64,000 bases of DNA from Ottelia alismoides (Eukaryota > Streptophyta > Magnoliopsida > Alismatales > Hydrocharitaceae). How positions within the stretch are numbered: position 1 is the stretch's first letter; every line of letters begins with the position of its first letter. The notes under the pieces are model-generated. The model made no database searches and was not told where the DNA came from. It saw only the letters and a program-made list of their open reading frames with translations. This document shows, piece by piece, positions 36,001-47,320 of this stretch. The stretch covers positions 186,001 through 250,000 of the forward strand of contig JAZKJV010004140.1 in NCBI GenBank assembly GCA_037367405.1, read 5' to 3'. Position numbers and translations under genes: made by a program.

Positions 36001-36365
36001 CGCCCCCTATATTTAGCATGTGCTATGTCCTCAGAGCACAATGAGCGAAGAAAAAGACATAGCTCGTGCTAAGCGTAGGAGAGCTAAAATAACAAAACGT
36101 AAAAAAGTTGATCCGCCCCCCTATACTTAGGGTCTAACAGACTAAGTGTAGAAGAATATAAAGAATGGGGCAATCGAGGTCAGGAGGGAAAATTATATAT
36201 ATACATAGTGGGCATCGGTCTCCCCTATACTTAGGCTCTGATCAGCCTAATTATAGGACATGAGTGGGTGTGAGAACCGATGAGATCTAGAGAATGCATA
36301 GATAATGACGAAGAGACTTGGGTCACTCTCCCCCAATATTTAGGATATGGTCATCCTAAATATAG
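36001..36365 (-). other. Four-hairpin PPT-like array of Ath-B
   Basis: Four inverted repeats in a row: H1 36004-36079 (arms CCCTATATTTAGCATGTGCT and AGCTCGTGCTAAGCGTAGG region, loop with TCCTCAGAG), H2 36120-36151 (CTATACTTAGGGTC / GACTAAGTGTAG), H3 36223-36257 (CCTATACTTAGGCT / AGCCTAATTATAGG), H4 36335-36362 (AATATTTAGGAT / ATCCTAAATAT). Each is preceded on the plus strand by a C run, so the RNA-sense 3' arm ends in AAGTATAGG-like sequence followed by Gs, as the polypurine tract does. They match H1-H4 of Ath-A in order and approximate spacing. Confidence 0.75.
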
Positions 36366-36461
36366 CCATAAAATGAAATGGTATGGAGCTAGGGTGAGTG
36401 ATTCGAGTCACTGGGGAGGGAGGGAAAGAAAATATATACAAAGAGTGAGAATTTACAAGGA

Positions 36462-38829
36462 TCAAGAAGGTTTGTGACGAACCTTCTTGAGAGAGCGAGG
36501 AAGTGGGTCATATACATATGTGTCGTTGTCAGAATCGTCCTCAGATGAATAATAATGAGGTGTAGGGATCATCCAACGAAGTTCAACACACGGCTGCTTG
36601 CTTAGATATGGTTTAAGAACAACCAAATTGAGTTCACTCATATAAACCACCACATCCTGACCCGATGAGGATTCCTCCAAAAATTCCTTCTTCGGTTTGT
36701 TGAAGGAAACCTTTCTTAGTCATTATTCTAGAACCTGAATCATTGAGAGGGAGTGGAGAGCGACGTGTCTTGAGGGATTCAAGGGAACTCTTCGAAGAAT
36801 CATTTCTCAACTTCCTCTCACTAGATAACCGACTATAGGAAGGAGCAACCGTGATTTTGGGTGTGGTCAATTTAGTCTTGGTTGTCTCCTTTGAAGATCC
36901 GATATGTAGTGCGGTGCTGACCATGGGTTCCTCATCAGATGAGTCAACATATAGATTGTAATATTCCTGAAAGGCCAACACATGACTCAGATAGGTGTCA
37001 GTGATCTCAATAGGCTTGGCATTAGGAGTGATGCAAGCCGTGGCAGTCAATGATGTGTGGGGAGTCTATGATCCAATGGTCGTCTCGATAGCCGGTATCT
37101 CAGGTGTAACAGAGAGGTGTGACTCATCTACCTCTTGATGGTTACGACTGTCAACAACCTTGTGGGTTACCTTAGAGTAGAGTGTATCAAAGAATAGATG
37201 TGGTCGGAGTGCTCCCAATGCTATGAATTTGATCTCCCTAGTCTCACAATCAATAGTCACCTTAGTCGAGGCTAAGAGCGGCTTCTAGAATAATAGGAGA
37301 ACATGTAACTCTCCTTGATGCTCAATATCAATGATCATGAAGTCTACCTAGAGTAAAGCACCTTGGAAACTAATGATGACTGAAATGGTACCTCTCAGCT
37401 ATTTTATAAATCAATAAGCTAGTTGAATGATCTCTCTCAACTTTCTGATTAGCTTGAGTTTGAGCTTATCAAAAACAGAGGTCGGAAGGATATTTATCGG
37501 TGAGTCATCATCAATTATAGCATGGGTGAAGGTAGTGTCCTTGATTTCACATTCAACCCTAGGCAACCACTTCACTCGGCGGCTCTTGGTCTTTCTCCCC
37601 ATCACCAAAGAGGTGGCCATAAACACTATGTATCTTTCAGTCCTTGTCCGCTTATTCCCTGACCACTTAGGCATCAATTTACTTTTCACAAATCGTTTAA
37701 GCTCGTGGAAGTGATCTATGGCCTTTGGGAATGTTAAAAATCAACTCTTCATCGAGTTCCCTTAGGACATGATCCAATTTTTTTAGATTATTTTCATTAT
37801 CTATTTTTATGATTTTTTTTTTATTTTCAAATTTTTTGATCTTTTTGGGATTTTCAATTTTTCATTGTTTTGAATAGGTGAAGAAGGAGTAGACAGATGT
37901 ACAGACTCTCGATTGGAAGGTAAATGGTTAGTAAAAGAGGGAGGTAGAATGCACTCCAGTTATACAGTGTGTGTTTCCTTGTATCCTCTAAGTTTTCAAC
38001 ATTGAATTCGTTAATCCATTCTTCACTTCCATACATGAGCAGTGATAAATTGAAGTGATTTGGTCGATGACCTTTCTAAGTTTATCCTCAATAAATTCAT
38101 ATCTCTTCACAACCCTAGAAATATTATCCTCCAAGGAGTCCTCATAAAAATCATTGAAGTAGTTTGTCTTCTCATAGGATATTGCTGAGATATTAAAGTT
38201 TCATACTCAACATGCCTAGACTCCGGCATGAAATACAGGGTCGAGTATGGACCATCCGACTGATAGATATTGGTCGGAGCCTCGAATAATGGAGTGAATG
38301 AATGGGGGGCTAATATGCCTATCTCATGAGTCCAAGTCTGTGCATGTGGAGGCTCTCCGAACGTGTGATATGGAGGCTGGTCAATGTGGGAATGAGAACT
38401 AGGTTCAATCAAGTCAGGATGATCATATGGTGCAAGCCTCTCCATTTGGTCTGTTCGATTGAACAAGTTGTGTCCTAAGGTCAAGTCAGGATGTGTATAT
38501 AAGAATTGTTGTCTGGTCCCAACTTGAGATGAGAATGAGGTCTGAGGGGGCACATAATTTTGCCAATAATTTGTCTCAACAGTGACTTGCTCTTCTAATT
38601 ATTCATTAATTCCAGCAAGCGATAGACTATAGGGTGAGTTAGCCCAGGTTGTAAGTGGGTCAAGTGTGTAAGAAGGTGGGGTCAGTGAGAAGTACGAAGA
38701 AGTGGGGAAGTCAGTTGAAGTTCTGACTTCATAGTTGGGATAGGGGTGTGAGTAGGAATAAAACGGTGAAGACGATCGGATTATGGTCGAAGAGGAGTGA
38801 TCTAGATATGATGATCAATATCTTGACAT
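36462..38829 (-). pseudogene. Ath-B reduced polyprotein: gag-like, protease-like, integrase tail
   Basis: ATG at 38829-38827 sits where Ath-A gag starts. The minus-strand reading then enters, without any capsid domain, a Pro/Ser/Tyr/His-rich region (YSHPYPNYEV; 38107-38553: QTSFSSQVGTRQQ, DQPPYHTFGEPPHAQ). A protease-like domain follows: near 37484-37520 IIDDDSPINILP replaces LLDSGSSINLLP, so the D-S-G site is D-D-D. After ALGALRPHLFF comes a ~160-residue Ser/Thr/Lys-rich stretch (37050-36634) not present in Ath-A, ending in SELNLVVLKPYLSKQP (36650-36600), which matches the very C-terminus of the Ath-A integrase ([14 protein letters not shown]). RT, RNase H and the integrase core are absent. 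Several stops interrupt the frame, but long stretches are open. Confidence 0.7.
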
Positions 38830-40203
38830 TTTGAAGAGGAAAGGATGAATGTAAGTGGATCGAGGTAGAAAACATGTAAGTACACAATATAACGCACACA
38901 GACAAACACAAAATAAAAGAAGAGCAAACCACAAATTCACCGACTCAATTCGTAAGGGCTGTAAAGGTTCGGCTGAATTATCTTATCGGTTTTAGTTTGT
39001 GATAGATGCAAGTCTTGAAAAATTAATGAGTTGTTGGGTGCCTGTACTTTCCTATAGACTGGTCCAGTTCTTACGACTAGTTGGACCTACTTTCAGCCAG
39101 TATTGAAGTACGGACCATATAAATACGGATACCCGTTCCATGAGGACAAATCCTTATAAGGCATCCTCTAAACCTCCCACCATGCTAAGGAAATCTGAAC
39201 CATTTACCGACTACCCGTAGATCCTCACTGAGAAGTAGCTAATCACCTAAAAATAAAGAACCAGTAGTTTATAAGAAAATCCTGTTTTGGCTCTATCTTA
39301 GTGTCGTCTCTCTCTCACTTACAAGTAAATCGGACAATGACGGGGTTGCTCTCCTATAAACAAGGATTAATTTTAGTCAATTTTTTTGAGTCAAATTCAA
39401 TTAATCCACACAAGAAATCACGTCTACCATCCAGTCCCAATTCCTTTATCCTAGGTTAGAAAAATTGAGAGAGAGAATAGGAAAAAGCCGATGCAATCGA
39501 GAAAACGATTATGAATGCTTGAGTAAGAAGACTTACAGTGCCTCCAGCTCTCTACAATGCATGATGCAATACTGATTTGAAATTTTACACTATACAAAAT
39601 ACAAACGAGAAAACCGTTCCTAGACAAATAATTATATTAGCGAGTGATGAACAAATTAATTTTGACTAATAGCTCTACAGCCTAAGTGCGTCTCATTAAG
39701 TATGATGTGTGGTCATATAGACTACGAGCACAAGTAAAATACAAGTAAAAGAAATTGCTCTAAGAGCCGTGAGTACAAGTCACAGCCTACGTCAAGAAAA
39801 TCACATGACCACGAAGGGTCTAATGTCAATGGTCCGAGTACACACGTGAGATTCCAAACGGAATCCGTTGTAAATCAAGCAGTTATTACCAGTTTTTTTT
39901 CAAAAATTAAAATCTCTCTTTTCAAATAATTTTCTTCTTGATGCCTCAACAGCCAGCTCGCTTCACGAATTGTCGGCCTCCGATGCTCTTCGAGATGTGT
40001 CGACTTCAAGAAAGCTGCTCCGAGTCCACCGGACCCTCATACAAAAATATGAAATTTTGTATTAGATAGAGACATAAAGAGAGGAGTAAAAATAGAGAAA
40101 TAATTGGGGAAAATGAAATAATTATAACTGAGTTCGAGGGTCAGACTACCCGAATGCATGAAAAACCTAAATCTAATTTTCTAAAATGATCCTAAGTTGC
40201 ATC
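38830..40203 (-). other. Leader (5' untranslated region) of Ath-B
   Basis: About 1.4 kb between the ORF start and primer site, collinear with 55565-56834 of Ath-A. Shared blocks: AGGCTGTAAAGG-TCGG-T-AATTATCTT, CTCTCTC-CTTA-AAG-AAA-C-GACAATGA-GGGGTTGCTCTCC (about 39305-39355 and 55830-55880). No reading frame is supportable. Conservation here without a protein suggests packaging or dimerisation signals. Confidence 0.6.
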
Positions 40204-40224
40204 GCCTCCCCAACAACTAGAGCA
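40204..40224 (-). other. Degenerate tRNA-Asp-type primer site (Ath-B)
   Basis: Plus strand GCCTCCCCAACAACTAGAGCA aligns with GCTCCCCGGCAACGTTGCCA of Ath-A; CTCCCC, CAAC and GC-A are kept and the same 3-nt spacer separates it from the LTR at 40228. The site is too eroded to prime efficiently now. Confidence 0.6.
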
Positions 40225-40227
40225 ATC

Positions 40228-41422
40228 TAGGTTAATCGTATGCTAAGAAATGGAGATGAGAAGGGAATAAAAAAGGAGGAGAGGGAAGTTAGAAAAGATG
40301 TGGAGAAAGTGGAGAGAATGGAGAGTTGAATGGAGAGTTGGTGACTTGGAGTGGAGAAAAACTTGGAGTAGAGAAGAAGTAAAAGGAGAAGGAAAAATAA
40401 AAAAAATAAAGTAAATAAGTAGGCTACTAAAAATAACGAAGGGAAAATAAATAAAAACAATAAATAAATAAATAAAAATGAATAAATAAAATAAATAATA
40501 AATAAAATAAAATAAAATATAAATTAATAAATTAAAAAAAATAGGGTTACACATGGCGGCTTCAGGAGTTGTCACATGTTGTCTCTAGAAAAAAATTAAA
40601 TACAAAGAAAATAAAAAAAGAAACAATAAAAGGGGAAATCAAAAAGTGATCAACATTAAAGTTGCTCTTCTCAACGAGATCTATAACTTTCATGAAGGAC
40701 CAAAAATCAAAATAGTCATATGTATAAAAAGTATTTTTGGGGGTACCTTATAGATATAAAATACTGCAATTTTATATTATGAAATTTTGTTATTTTTAAA
40801 TAAGAGAAAAATCAAAATAAAGTTAGAAAAAAATATGAAAAGAATATTTACAACTTAATATTTTTTGGATTTTAAATAATTACGAAAATAAAAAGATAAA
40901 AATAAAGAGTATTTTGGTCAATGTACAATATACAATAGGTGTCCAAAGCCCAAATTTCACATACAATATCAATTTTTATGAAATTGGTCTTTTTTGAAGG
41001 TCATTGAATGCATATAACTTTAAAAGTGAGTAAACCTAAATCAGACACTATATGAGAGAGATATTCACATTTTAATGTTCTTGGTCTCAAACTTGAATTT
41101 GGGTTTTATTGGAAAATTTTACAAGTTAGTATTTTCTGATATTTTTTCTTTATTAGTGTTAGTAATATATACACTATAGAGTTAGTTTTATTGGATTTGG
41201 AGTTAGTATAAAATATATGCAAACAGGTGATTTAGCTAATATATGGTGAATATTTACAAGTGAACTTGGCTCCTTATTTAATGCAAATATGAATGCCAAA
41301 ATGCAGATATTATTTCGAAATGGATGAATGCAAATAATGCACAACAAAGGAAATATGCAGCTAATTGCTCGGGAACAAAGCTCTATTTTCGACTTTTAGA
41401 GTGATGAATCACATATTCATCA
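40228..41422 (-). mobile_element. 5' LTR of Ath-B, internally deleted
   Basis: Only 1195 bp against 3500 bp for the partner. The first ~15 bp (TAGGTTAATCGTA) align with the partner's start (TAATTAACCCTA), then similarity resumes at AGAAATGGAGATGAGAAGGG (partner 33280). A deletion of roughly 2.3 kb removed the GC-rich core, including any promoter. The remainder, to ATTCATCA at 41422, is closely collinear with 33290-34439. Confidence 0.75.
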
Positions 41423-41427
41423 TAGGG
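41423..41427. repeat. Target-site duplication of Ath-B (with 30935-30939)
   Basis: TAGGG here and TAAGG at 30935-30939 flank Ath-B. The intact Cop-L LTR reads, inverted, TACAACTAGGGTTATG at the same place, showing that TAGGG is the original target and TAAGG a later change. Confidence 0.8.
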
Positions 41428-42008
41428 TTATTTATCATGGTGATCTTAATGATCATACATATTTTGATTCAATGATTGAATCATAAAGGCTGGTGCTTTG
41501 GTGATATTTAATTAGTTACATTGAAGACTCATCAAGCACTGTCAAATGATTGTTAAGGGATGATCTCCATCTTCAGAAGGAGATGGCAATCCTTCTCTAA
41601 AGGTTATATCTAACCGACCTCTTGATGTAGGTCCTCTGCATATGAATAAATATTCAAAGGTTTCAGATAAGGTATGCCAAACATTTGACTTAACAAGGTC
41701 GAGATAACCAAAATCTATGTTGTATACTATCATGATATATGCATGCATCCTCTGACTAGAGGCAAATGCATTGCTATATATCTGAATATGTACAATTGAC
41801 AAACTGTTAGGTTGATGATCTAATCAAGGTAGGTCAATACACCGACAAACTATTGTGCATATGAAGGCATATGAGTAATACGATCTCTCAAAGGGATCAT
41901 ACAAGTTCACTACTGAACCGGAATATATGAGCTCACTCATAAGGTATTAGGACTGATCAAATGATATGCATGGTTGTATTTATTTGGAAGCATGGCAAGA
42001 ATTTGTAG

Positions 42009-42013
42009 GTATG
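42009..42013. repeat. Target-site duplication of Ath-A (with 60586-60590)
   Basis: GTATG immediately left of Ath-A is repeated exactly at 60586-60590 immediately right of it. An exact 5-bp duplication shows a complete, unrearranged insertion, and Cop-L supplies the uninterrupted counterpart (TTTGTAGGTTTGATATATGC, inverted). Confidence 0.95.
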
Positions 42014-45000
42014 TGATGCGGCCAAAAATCCGATCAATCCGGATCAGGTAAAAATATCACTCTTGGATCGTTGCGACCCAGACCGATAAAAATCTCGGCT
42101 CAACAAGAAAAAGATAGAGAACAGACCATCGAATGGAGAAAAAATCAGAGAAAATAACTAGTGGCCCTACCTATTGGATTAGCCTGGTATAGCGACCACG
42201 GTCGGACTCAGGGAGCACGTGATAGCCTTGCGGCCTACGAAGTAGTCTCAAATCAAATAAAATAAAAACAAAGCATTTTTGGTGGATTTTTAATATTTAT
42301 ATTTTTTTGGAATTTTTTTAATTATAAAGAAATTAAGAAAAACAAAACAACGAGCAACTTGCAACAATTATTTAACTACTCTAAGAAGCTCCAAAAAAAT
42401 CAAGCAAAAATATTTTTATAATTTTTGCATTTTTTACTATTTTTGGTGAATTTTTGATAATTTTCTGATTTTTATAGAATTTTAGAAAAATGAAAGAAGG
42501 CTGAAATGCAAGAACACTGTCCAACCGAGCTCTTAAGACCAAAATAAAATCTAAAATGGTCTCAACAGAGCTGAAGGTATTTTTCATGTAAAATATAGAC
42601 AGAAAGGAAAAATCAGAGACTAAGTTTATTAATTTTTGTTTTTTCTATGATTTATTAGAATTTCTATGAGTTTTTCAAAGTTTTTCAATTTTTATATTTT
42701 CTATTAATCCAAAACTGACCAAAATTGGTCAGAAAATCAAGCAATCCAAAACACAGAAAATATGAATTTTTCAGAATTTTTGAGAAGGTTTTAATATTTT
42801 TTTGTGTTTTTTATATCTGGACAGATAGAAAAAGAGGTGTTTTTGAATTTTCAAAAATAATAAAAGGTCTCCAAAAAATCCCAAAATTTAGTGAAAATTC
42901 TACATAGTGGCAGGAACCACGTGTCAAATTTTCACTTAATTTGGATATAATTTGATATTTTATTTAAAACCACCAAGAGCTCACAGTGCACAGGGACCTG
43001 ATCGTAATAAAAATATCTTTCAGGGGCCTAAAAGTAACAAAACTAGAAACCCAGGGGGTCCAGGTGCAAAAATCCCAAATTTGCATGCGCAAGGCACGTG
43101 TCTGGGGCACTCAGGGACCTATCTGTAAAGAAACTTAAGTCCCTGGACCTATTAGTAACACGTACTAAAAGTCCAGGGGCAAAAGTATAAAAACCCTACT
43201 ATATTCGACACATGAACAATTAAAACACTCACAGGGGTATATTTGCAAATATCTAAAAATATCTTTTCATTTCATAACAACCAGAAAGTACAGGCCCTTA
43301 CATGCAATTTAACACAAAATACACGTGACGAAGCACGTGTCCACAACACATAGGGGTAGAAGTGCAATTAAAAGAAACGGCAAGGTCCTAAATGCAATTG
43401 TTCCAAACTAAAATAAACTACGAAAAGTATTTACAGGACTAAATGCTAAAACAAAATAGAAGAGGGGCCTAAGTGAAATTACCCCTTATTATAATCCAAG
43501 GGTTGGGATGGCGCCGCGTGGCGAATCTGACAGTGGTGGTGCGTTGCAGTTGAACAAAGACTCCCTGGATCTGATCCAACGGTGGAGAGTGCACCACGTT
43601 GGGGGATCGACGGTCGAGAATAGCTGACGCTAACCCTCGCTAGATGGGCGGTCCAGATCAGTCCTCCAAGGAATCGGACGGTGGTGGCTGCTCCTCCAGT
43701 GAATGGCTACGATCTAATCTGGAGCTGGAGGGCTGGATGGACGGCTCTGGAGGATCCACGAAGAACAGGTGGCCGACGAACTTCGCCGGCCCAGAACGCG
43801 CGCGATGCTCCTCCTCAGGAGCTACTGAAGATCGGAGAAGAAGCGTCGGTGCCTCCCGCGTCTGAAGAACTCTTCCGATGACGCCAAGGGGCTCCGAGAA
43901 GCCCAGGCGATGACGGCGGAGCTCAAGCTCCTGTGCTGAATGTGGGGGACATCAGATGGTCCTCCTCTAACCTGCAAAATGGCACAGAGAGACTACTGGG
44001 TCGAGGGCAAAATGCCTCGACCCGGTTAGAAGCGATGGGTGTGGACGGTGCATCAAGATGGAAGAGCTCTAATCCCAGTTCCTGTGCGATCTGGGTTGGA
44101 TGAAGGGGTGTAGAATATGCGTGGGAGAAGGGCGAAGGTGAAGGTATCATCCGATGATCGAAAGGGGGTCGGAGATGGTCGGAATCGACGGTCGAAGGTG
44201 ACGGGGCGATTTGGGCGTAATCTAAAATTGGCGAAAGATAGGAAGATCTAAGCTTACCAGATTATCGGAGTCGACTGGGGGCGAGCCGATGGAGCTCTAG
44301 GTCCTTGCCTCGACAGTCGTCGATGCCCGAGGCTCGAGCACCACGCAAGGGCGGCGCACGGCGGCGCTAGGTCGTCAGATCGATGGTCCGAGCACTCTCT
44401 CCTCGCTGTGACACCGCCAATCGCGAGCTGTCACTCAGGCGAAGGTGGTGGAGGTCCTGGGTAGGAAAATGGGGAGACAAAGATGCGAGAAAGTGCGGGT
44501 GGAGCTCGGATTAAATAGGGTTAGGGGTCTGGCTAAGAGAGGGTCGGGCGAGCTTATCGGAGCTCGGACCCCTTAAATCCACCCCGGGCGTGGATCAAGG
44601 ATGAACGATGGTGGATTAGGACCCGGGGTTTTGGGTTTTAGCGATCGGATCATGACACAATAAATGGGAGAACATGCGGGTCGGGCGCAGAATCCGGCTC
44701 TGGTGGTCCTGGGGGAAGAGTTGACCGGGGGTCAACATCCCCCGTGGACCAATCAGAGCCCGCCAATTATTCCAATTTTATAAATTAAATTATAAATAGA
44801 AAATGGTCGAATTTCACAAAACTCAAAACATGAAAAATATTTTTTTATTTATAAATTATTTTTTTGTGATTTTTATTTATTTTTTTGAAATAAAAATTAG
44901 GTATTTACATTAGGGTATTATATATAGGTATATATAGAATATTGAATTTTTGAATTTTTGATTTTTAATTACTTATTTTTGTGCATTTTTATTCCAATTT

Positions 45001-45713
45001 TATATTTTATTTATTTATAGAATAAAATTTGGAATAAAAAGGTATTTTTATTTTATTTTTATTATTTATTTACAAGTGTAAAATAAATAGATATATACAA
45101 GTATGTACATGGTATATATACAATGTTTATTTTGATTTTTATTTTTGTTATTTTTATTTCATTTTTGTTTTTATGGTTTTTATTTTATTTATTTACATTA
45201 TGAAGTATAGAATATTACAATTTTTATGGGATTTTAATTTATTTATTTATAGGGATAAGTAAATAGATACATGATTCTATGTACATGGTGAATATACACA
45301 AGGAAGGTTATTTTTATTTTATTTTTAATTTTTCTTATTTTATTTGAATTTTTTATTTACAAATATACACATAGAAACCCATTTTTATTTAGAGGAAAAT
45401 ATTTTATTTATTTATACATAGGTATATTTACACAAGTGTGAGCTTCCTTATCTCTCTCTACTTTGGTTTTTATGCGGTCAGGCCATGCTGAGCCCTCCCT
45501 TGGGATTAGGTCGCTCAATATTTATTCTAAATATCTCCCTCTTTTTCTTTTATCTCTTTATTCTTTTATTTATGCACAAAAACATGATAATTATTTATTT
45601 TTACACAATGCATGCTTTTTGATAATTATTTGTATTTACATGAATATACATGTGTTTGGCAAATGTTTTGTAGCTAAAATAAAAGAATAAGAGTGATGAA
45701 TGGGTATTCATCA
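42014..45713 (-). mobile_element. 3' LTR of Ath-A
   Basis: 3700 bp. Domains along the plus strand: AT-rich 42240-42960; a stretch with repeated GGGG-CCTA--AGTAA words (42990-43500); a GC-rich core (43500-44760); AT-rich TTTATTT sequence to the end. A TATA-like AATTTAAT/ATTAAATAG sits at 44510-44518. Open readings at 43644-43881 and 43923-44150 recur in the other LTR but their frames shift, and they lie in U3, so I do not treat them as genes. Compared with the 5' LTR it lacks about 28 bp near 44060. Confidence 0.92.
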
Positions 45714-45725
45714 CCCCCTATACTT
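45714..45725 (-). other. Polypurine tract of Ath-A
   Basis: Minus strand reads AAGTATAGGGGG directly abutting the LTR start TGATGAATACCC. This is where the RNase H-resistant primer for plus-strand DNA synthesis would be left. The same 12-mer core recurs in the hairpin array at 47321-47675. Confidence 0.9.
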
Positions 45726-45728
45726 AGA

Positions 45729-45748
45729 TTTGCTAGTCCCTTAGCAAA
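45729..45748 (-). other. Small hairpin beside the polypurine tract (Ath-A)
   Basis: TTTGCTA (45729-45735) and TAGCAAA (45742-45748) form a perfect 7-bp stem, the loop containing TCCC on the plus strand (GGGA in RNA sense). Ath-B has CTCA-TCCC-TGAG in the same place. Confidence 0.6.
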
Positions 45749-47320
45749 CACTTATTTGAAAAAGAAGTGAAAAAGAGAAAGAAAAAGAAAAAGAGGAGAA
45801 TATACATGGATTAAGGCTGATTATTAAACTTGCCTTCATTAAATTGTAATATGGAGCTCGATCAGATCTTTGGATTATTAATGTGTCGGAATATTATTCG
45901 GACTTAAGCTTAAAGCTCAGCAGCCTCTAAGTTCCACCAATCTATGGGCAAGACTCCCCAATAAACCAGATCAGAACAAGTCTACATACACAAACTCTAA
46001 TGACCATGAATCTTTCCTTGCGGTGTAAGTGATATGTAGCTCCCCGCCTCAGAAGTAACAAAGAAACAACCCTCCCCCAACCTGGTAACTCTAATGCCTC
46101 GGTCTAGCAACTCTTTCCTCGAGAAGCGGGTTAATTCCCTTCTAAGTTCAAGTGCAACCGGCTCAAGAAGAGGGGAAGAAGAGAATGGACCATGGCCAGT
46201 GTAGCCATGTATCCTTGGGAGCTCTAACTAGTGTAGCTGAGTCTCCCGCTGCAAGCTTCATGAGATGTAACATGTATACCATAAGCTTTTGCTTGATTTT
46301 GACTATATACACTCCGATTGGGATTATTAAAATTTCAATCCGACCCACCACATTTTTTGGAGTTCTTTTATTTTTGCACACATTTTTTTATGTGCAACTG
46401 TACAACATATTTACATGGTGCAGCATATATACAAGGAGTTTTTCCTCTTGAGCCAGTAGACTATCCCTCTTTTGAAGCTTTATTGCAACCCACAACTTCT
46501 GTCTTTAGCCTTCATCACCACTAACCAAGTTGAGACGTACTTCCTTCACTAAAAGAAGAAAGAGGTTCTGCCTAGAAGTACTACCCTCATATGCTACCCC
46601 AAGCCAAAGGAAATTGCCTCCTCACCACCTCATCGTGGAGAGCTATGTGAAGTGCTGGTGCAAGTCAAGCCATTGTCTCTGAGAGTCATGCGTGTGTTAT
46701 TAAGTGCTCTACTTAGGCTCATCAAGATGACATATGCTCATAGCCTAGTGGACTTAAAGAATTAAGTCACTATGGACCTGAAAAGCCTTAACCCTAAGCC
46801 CTATAAGGTTCCTCTTATGATTAGGTAAATTAAGATCTTAATCAAGCTCCATTTTCCAATTTACTTTCAGGCTAGTTTAACTGTCAACCATGATCCGGGA
46901 AAACTATACAAATATTTACAAGGATGCTATTTACAAATATTTACACAAATGCAAAATTTTTGAAAAATGTTTTGAAATCATGGATGTGTGCATGAATGCA
47001 AGTTTTGAAAAATATTTACACAAATTTATACATGATTTTTGCAAACTTTTATTTTCAAAACATTTTGGAAAAATTTTGTCCTAATATACATAATTTTGAT
47101 ATACACATATTTACACACTATTTACACCAAAAGTCTTCGAAAACATTTTTACAAAAATAATTAGTACAATAAGCTATGTATGTGCATGTAAAAGAATGTT
47201 TATTTACAGGGAAAACTTTTTAATTTTTATGGATTTTTGGGTTTTTTAGCCATTTTTATTTATTAACACACTCACACAAAGTACGAGTTATGGCTAAAGT
47301 ATATATGAAATATATACACA
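45749..47320 (-). other. 3' noncoding region of Ath-A
   Basis: About 1.6 kb without a supportable ORF, collinear with 34473-36000 of Ath-B. The block around 46100-46170 (TTTCCTCGAGAAGCGGG, CTTCTAAGTTCAAGTGCAACC) and around 46440-46470 (GAGCCAGTAGACTAT) are the best conserved noncoding sequences between the two. Short open readings (46152-46524, 46890-47084) are not shared with Ath-B. The position corresponds to the env-like region of some Athila elements, but no membrane-type protein is encoded here. Confidence 0.65.

Larger units (their letters stand above)
30940..41422 (-). mobile_element. Ath-B: non-autonomous Athila-related LTR element
   Basis: A 10.5-kb minus-strand element flanked by TAAGG (30935-30939) and TAGGG (41423-41427), one mismatch, inside the Cop-R LTR; both LTRs end ATGAATCACATATTCATCA. 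Order: 5' LTR (40228-41422), degenerate tRNA-Asp-type primer site, leader, a long broken reading of gag-like and protease-like sequence (38829-36462), a four-hairpin array, a 3' noncoding region, and 3' LTR (30940-34439). It shares leader, 3' region and site positions with Ath-A, but capsid, reverse transcriptase, RNase H and nearly all of integrase are missing. That pattern fits a non-autonomous derivative mobilised in trans. Confidence 0.8.
41423..42013 (+). mobile_element. Cop-R LTR, second piece
   Basis: Aligns with the inverse of Cop-L 7318-6770: GATGATCATACAT-T-TTTATTCAA-TGTTGAAT, GAGGACTCATCAAGCAC-GTCAAATGATT, CTAACCGACCTCTTGATG-AGGTCCT and AATTTGTAGGT occur in order. It is bounded by Ath-B on the left and Ath-A on the right. 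The 86-codon minus-strand reading at 41542-41802 is incidental. Confidence 0.8.

Noticed and set aside
40227..40575. Leu/Phe-rich membrane-like readings on the minus strand
   Set aside because: They derive from AAATAAATAA and GGAGAG repeats in the Ath-B LTR; composition alone explains the hydrophobic translation.
43644..44150. Readings of 66-75 codons repeated in both Ath-A LTRs (also 58470-59009)
   Set aside because: They lie in the GC-rich core of LTRs, overlap on both strands, and differ by frame-changing indels such as the ~28 bp near 58905. Duplicate presence is explained by LTR identity.
45749..47320. Possible env-like gene downstream of Ath-A integrase
   Set aside because: Athila elements can carry one here, but readings are short (at most 99 codons), not shared with Ath-B, and no signal peptide or consistent membrane segment is seen.
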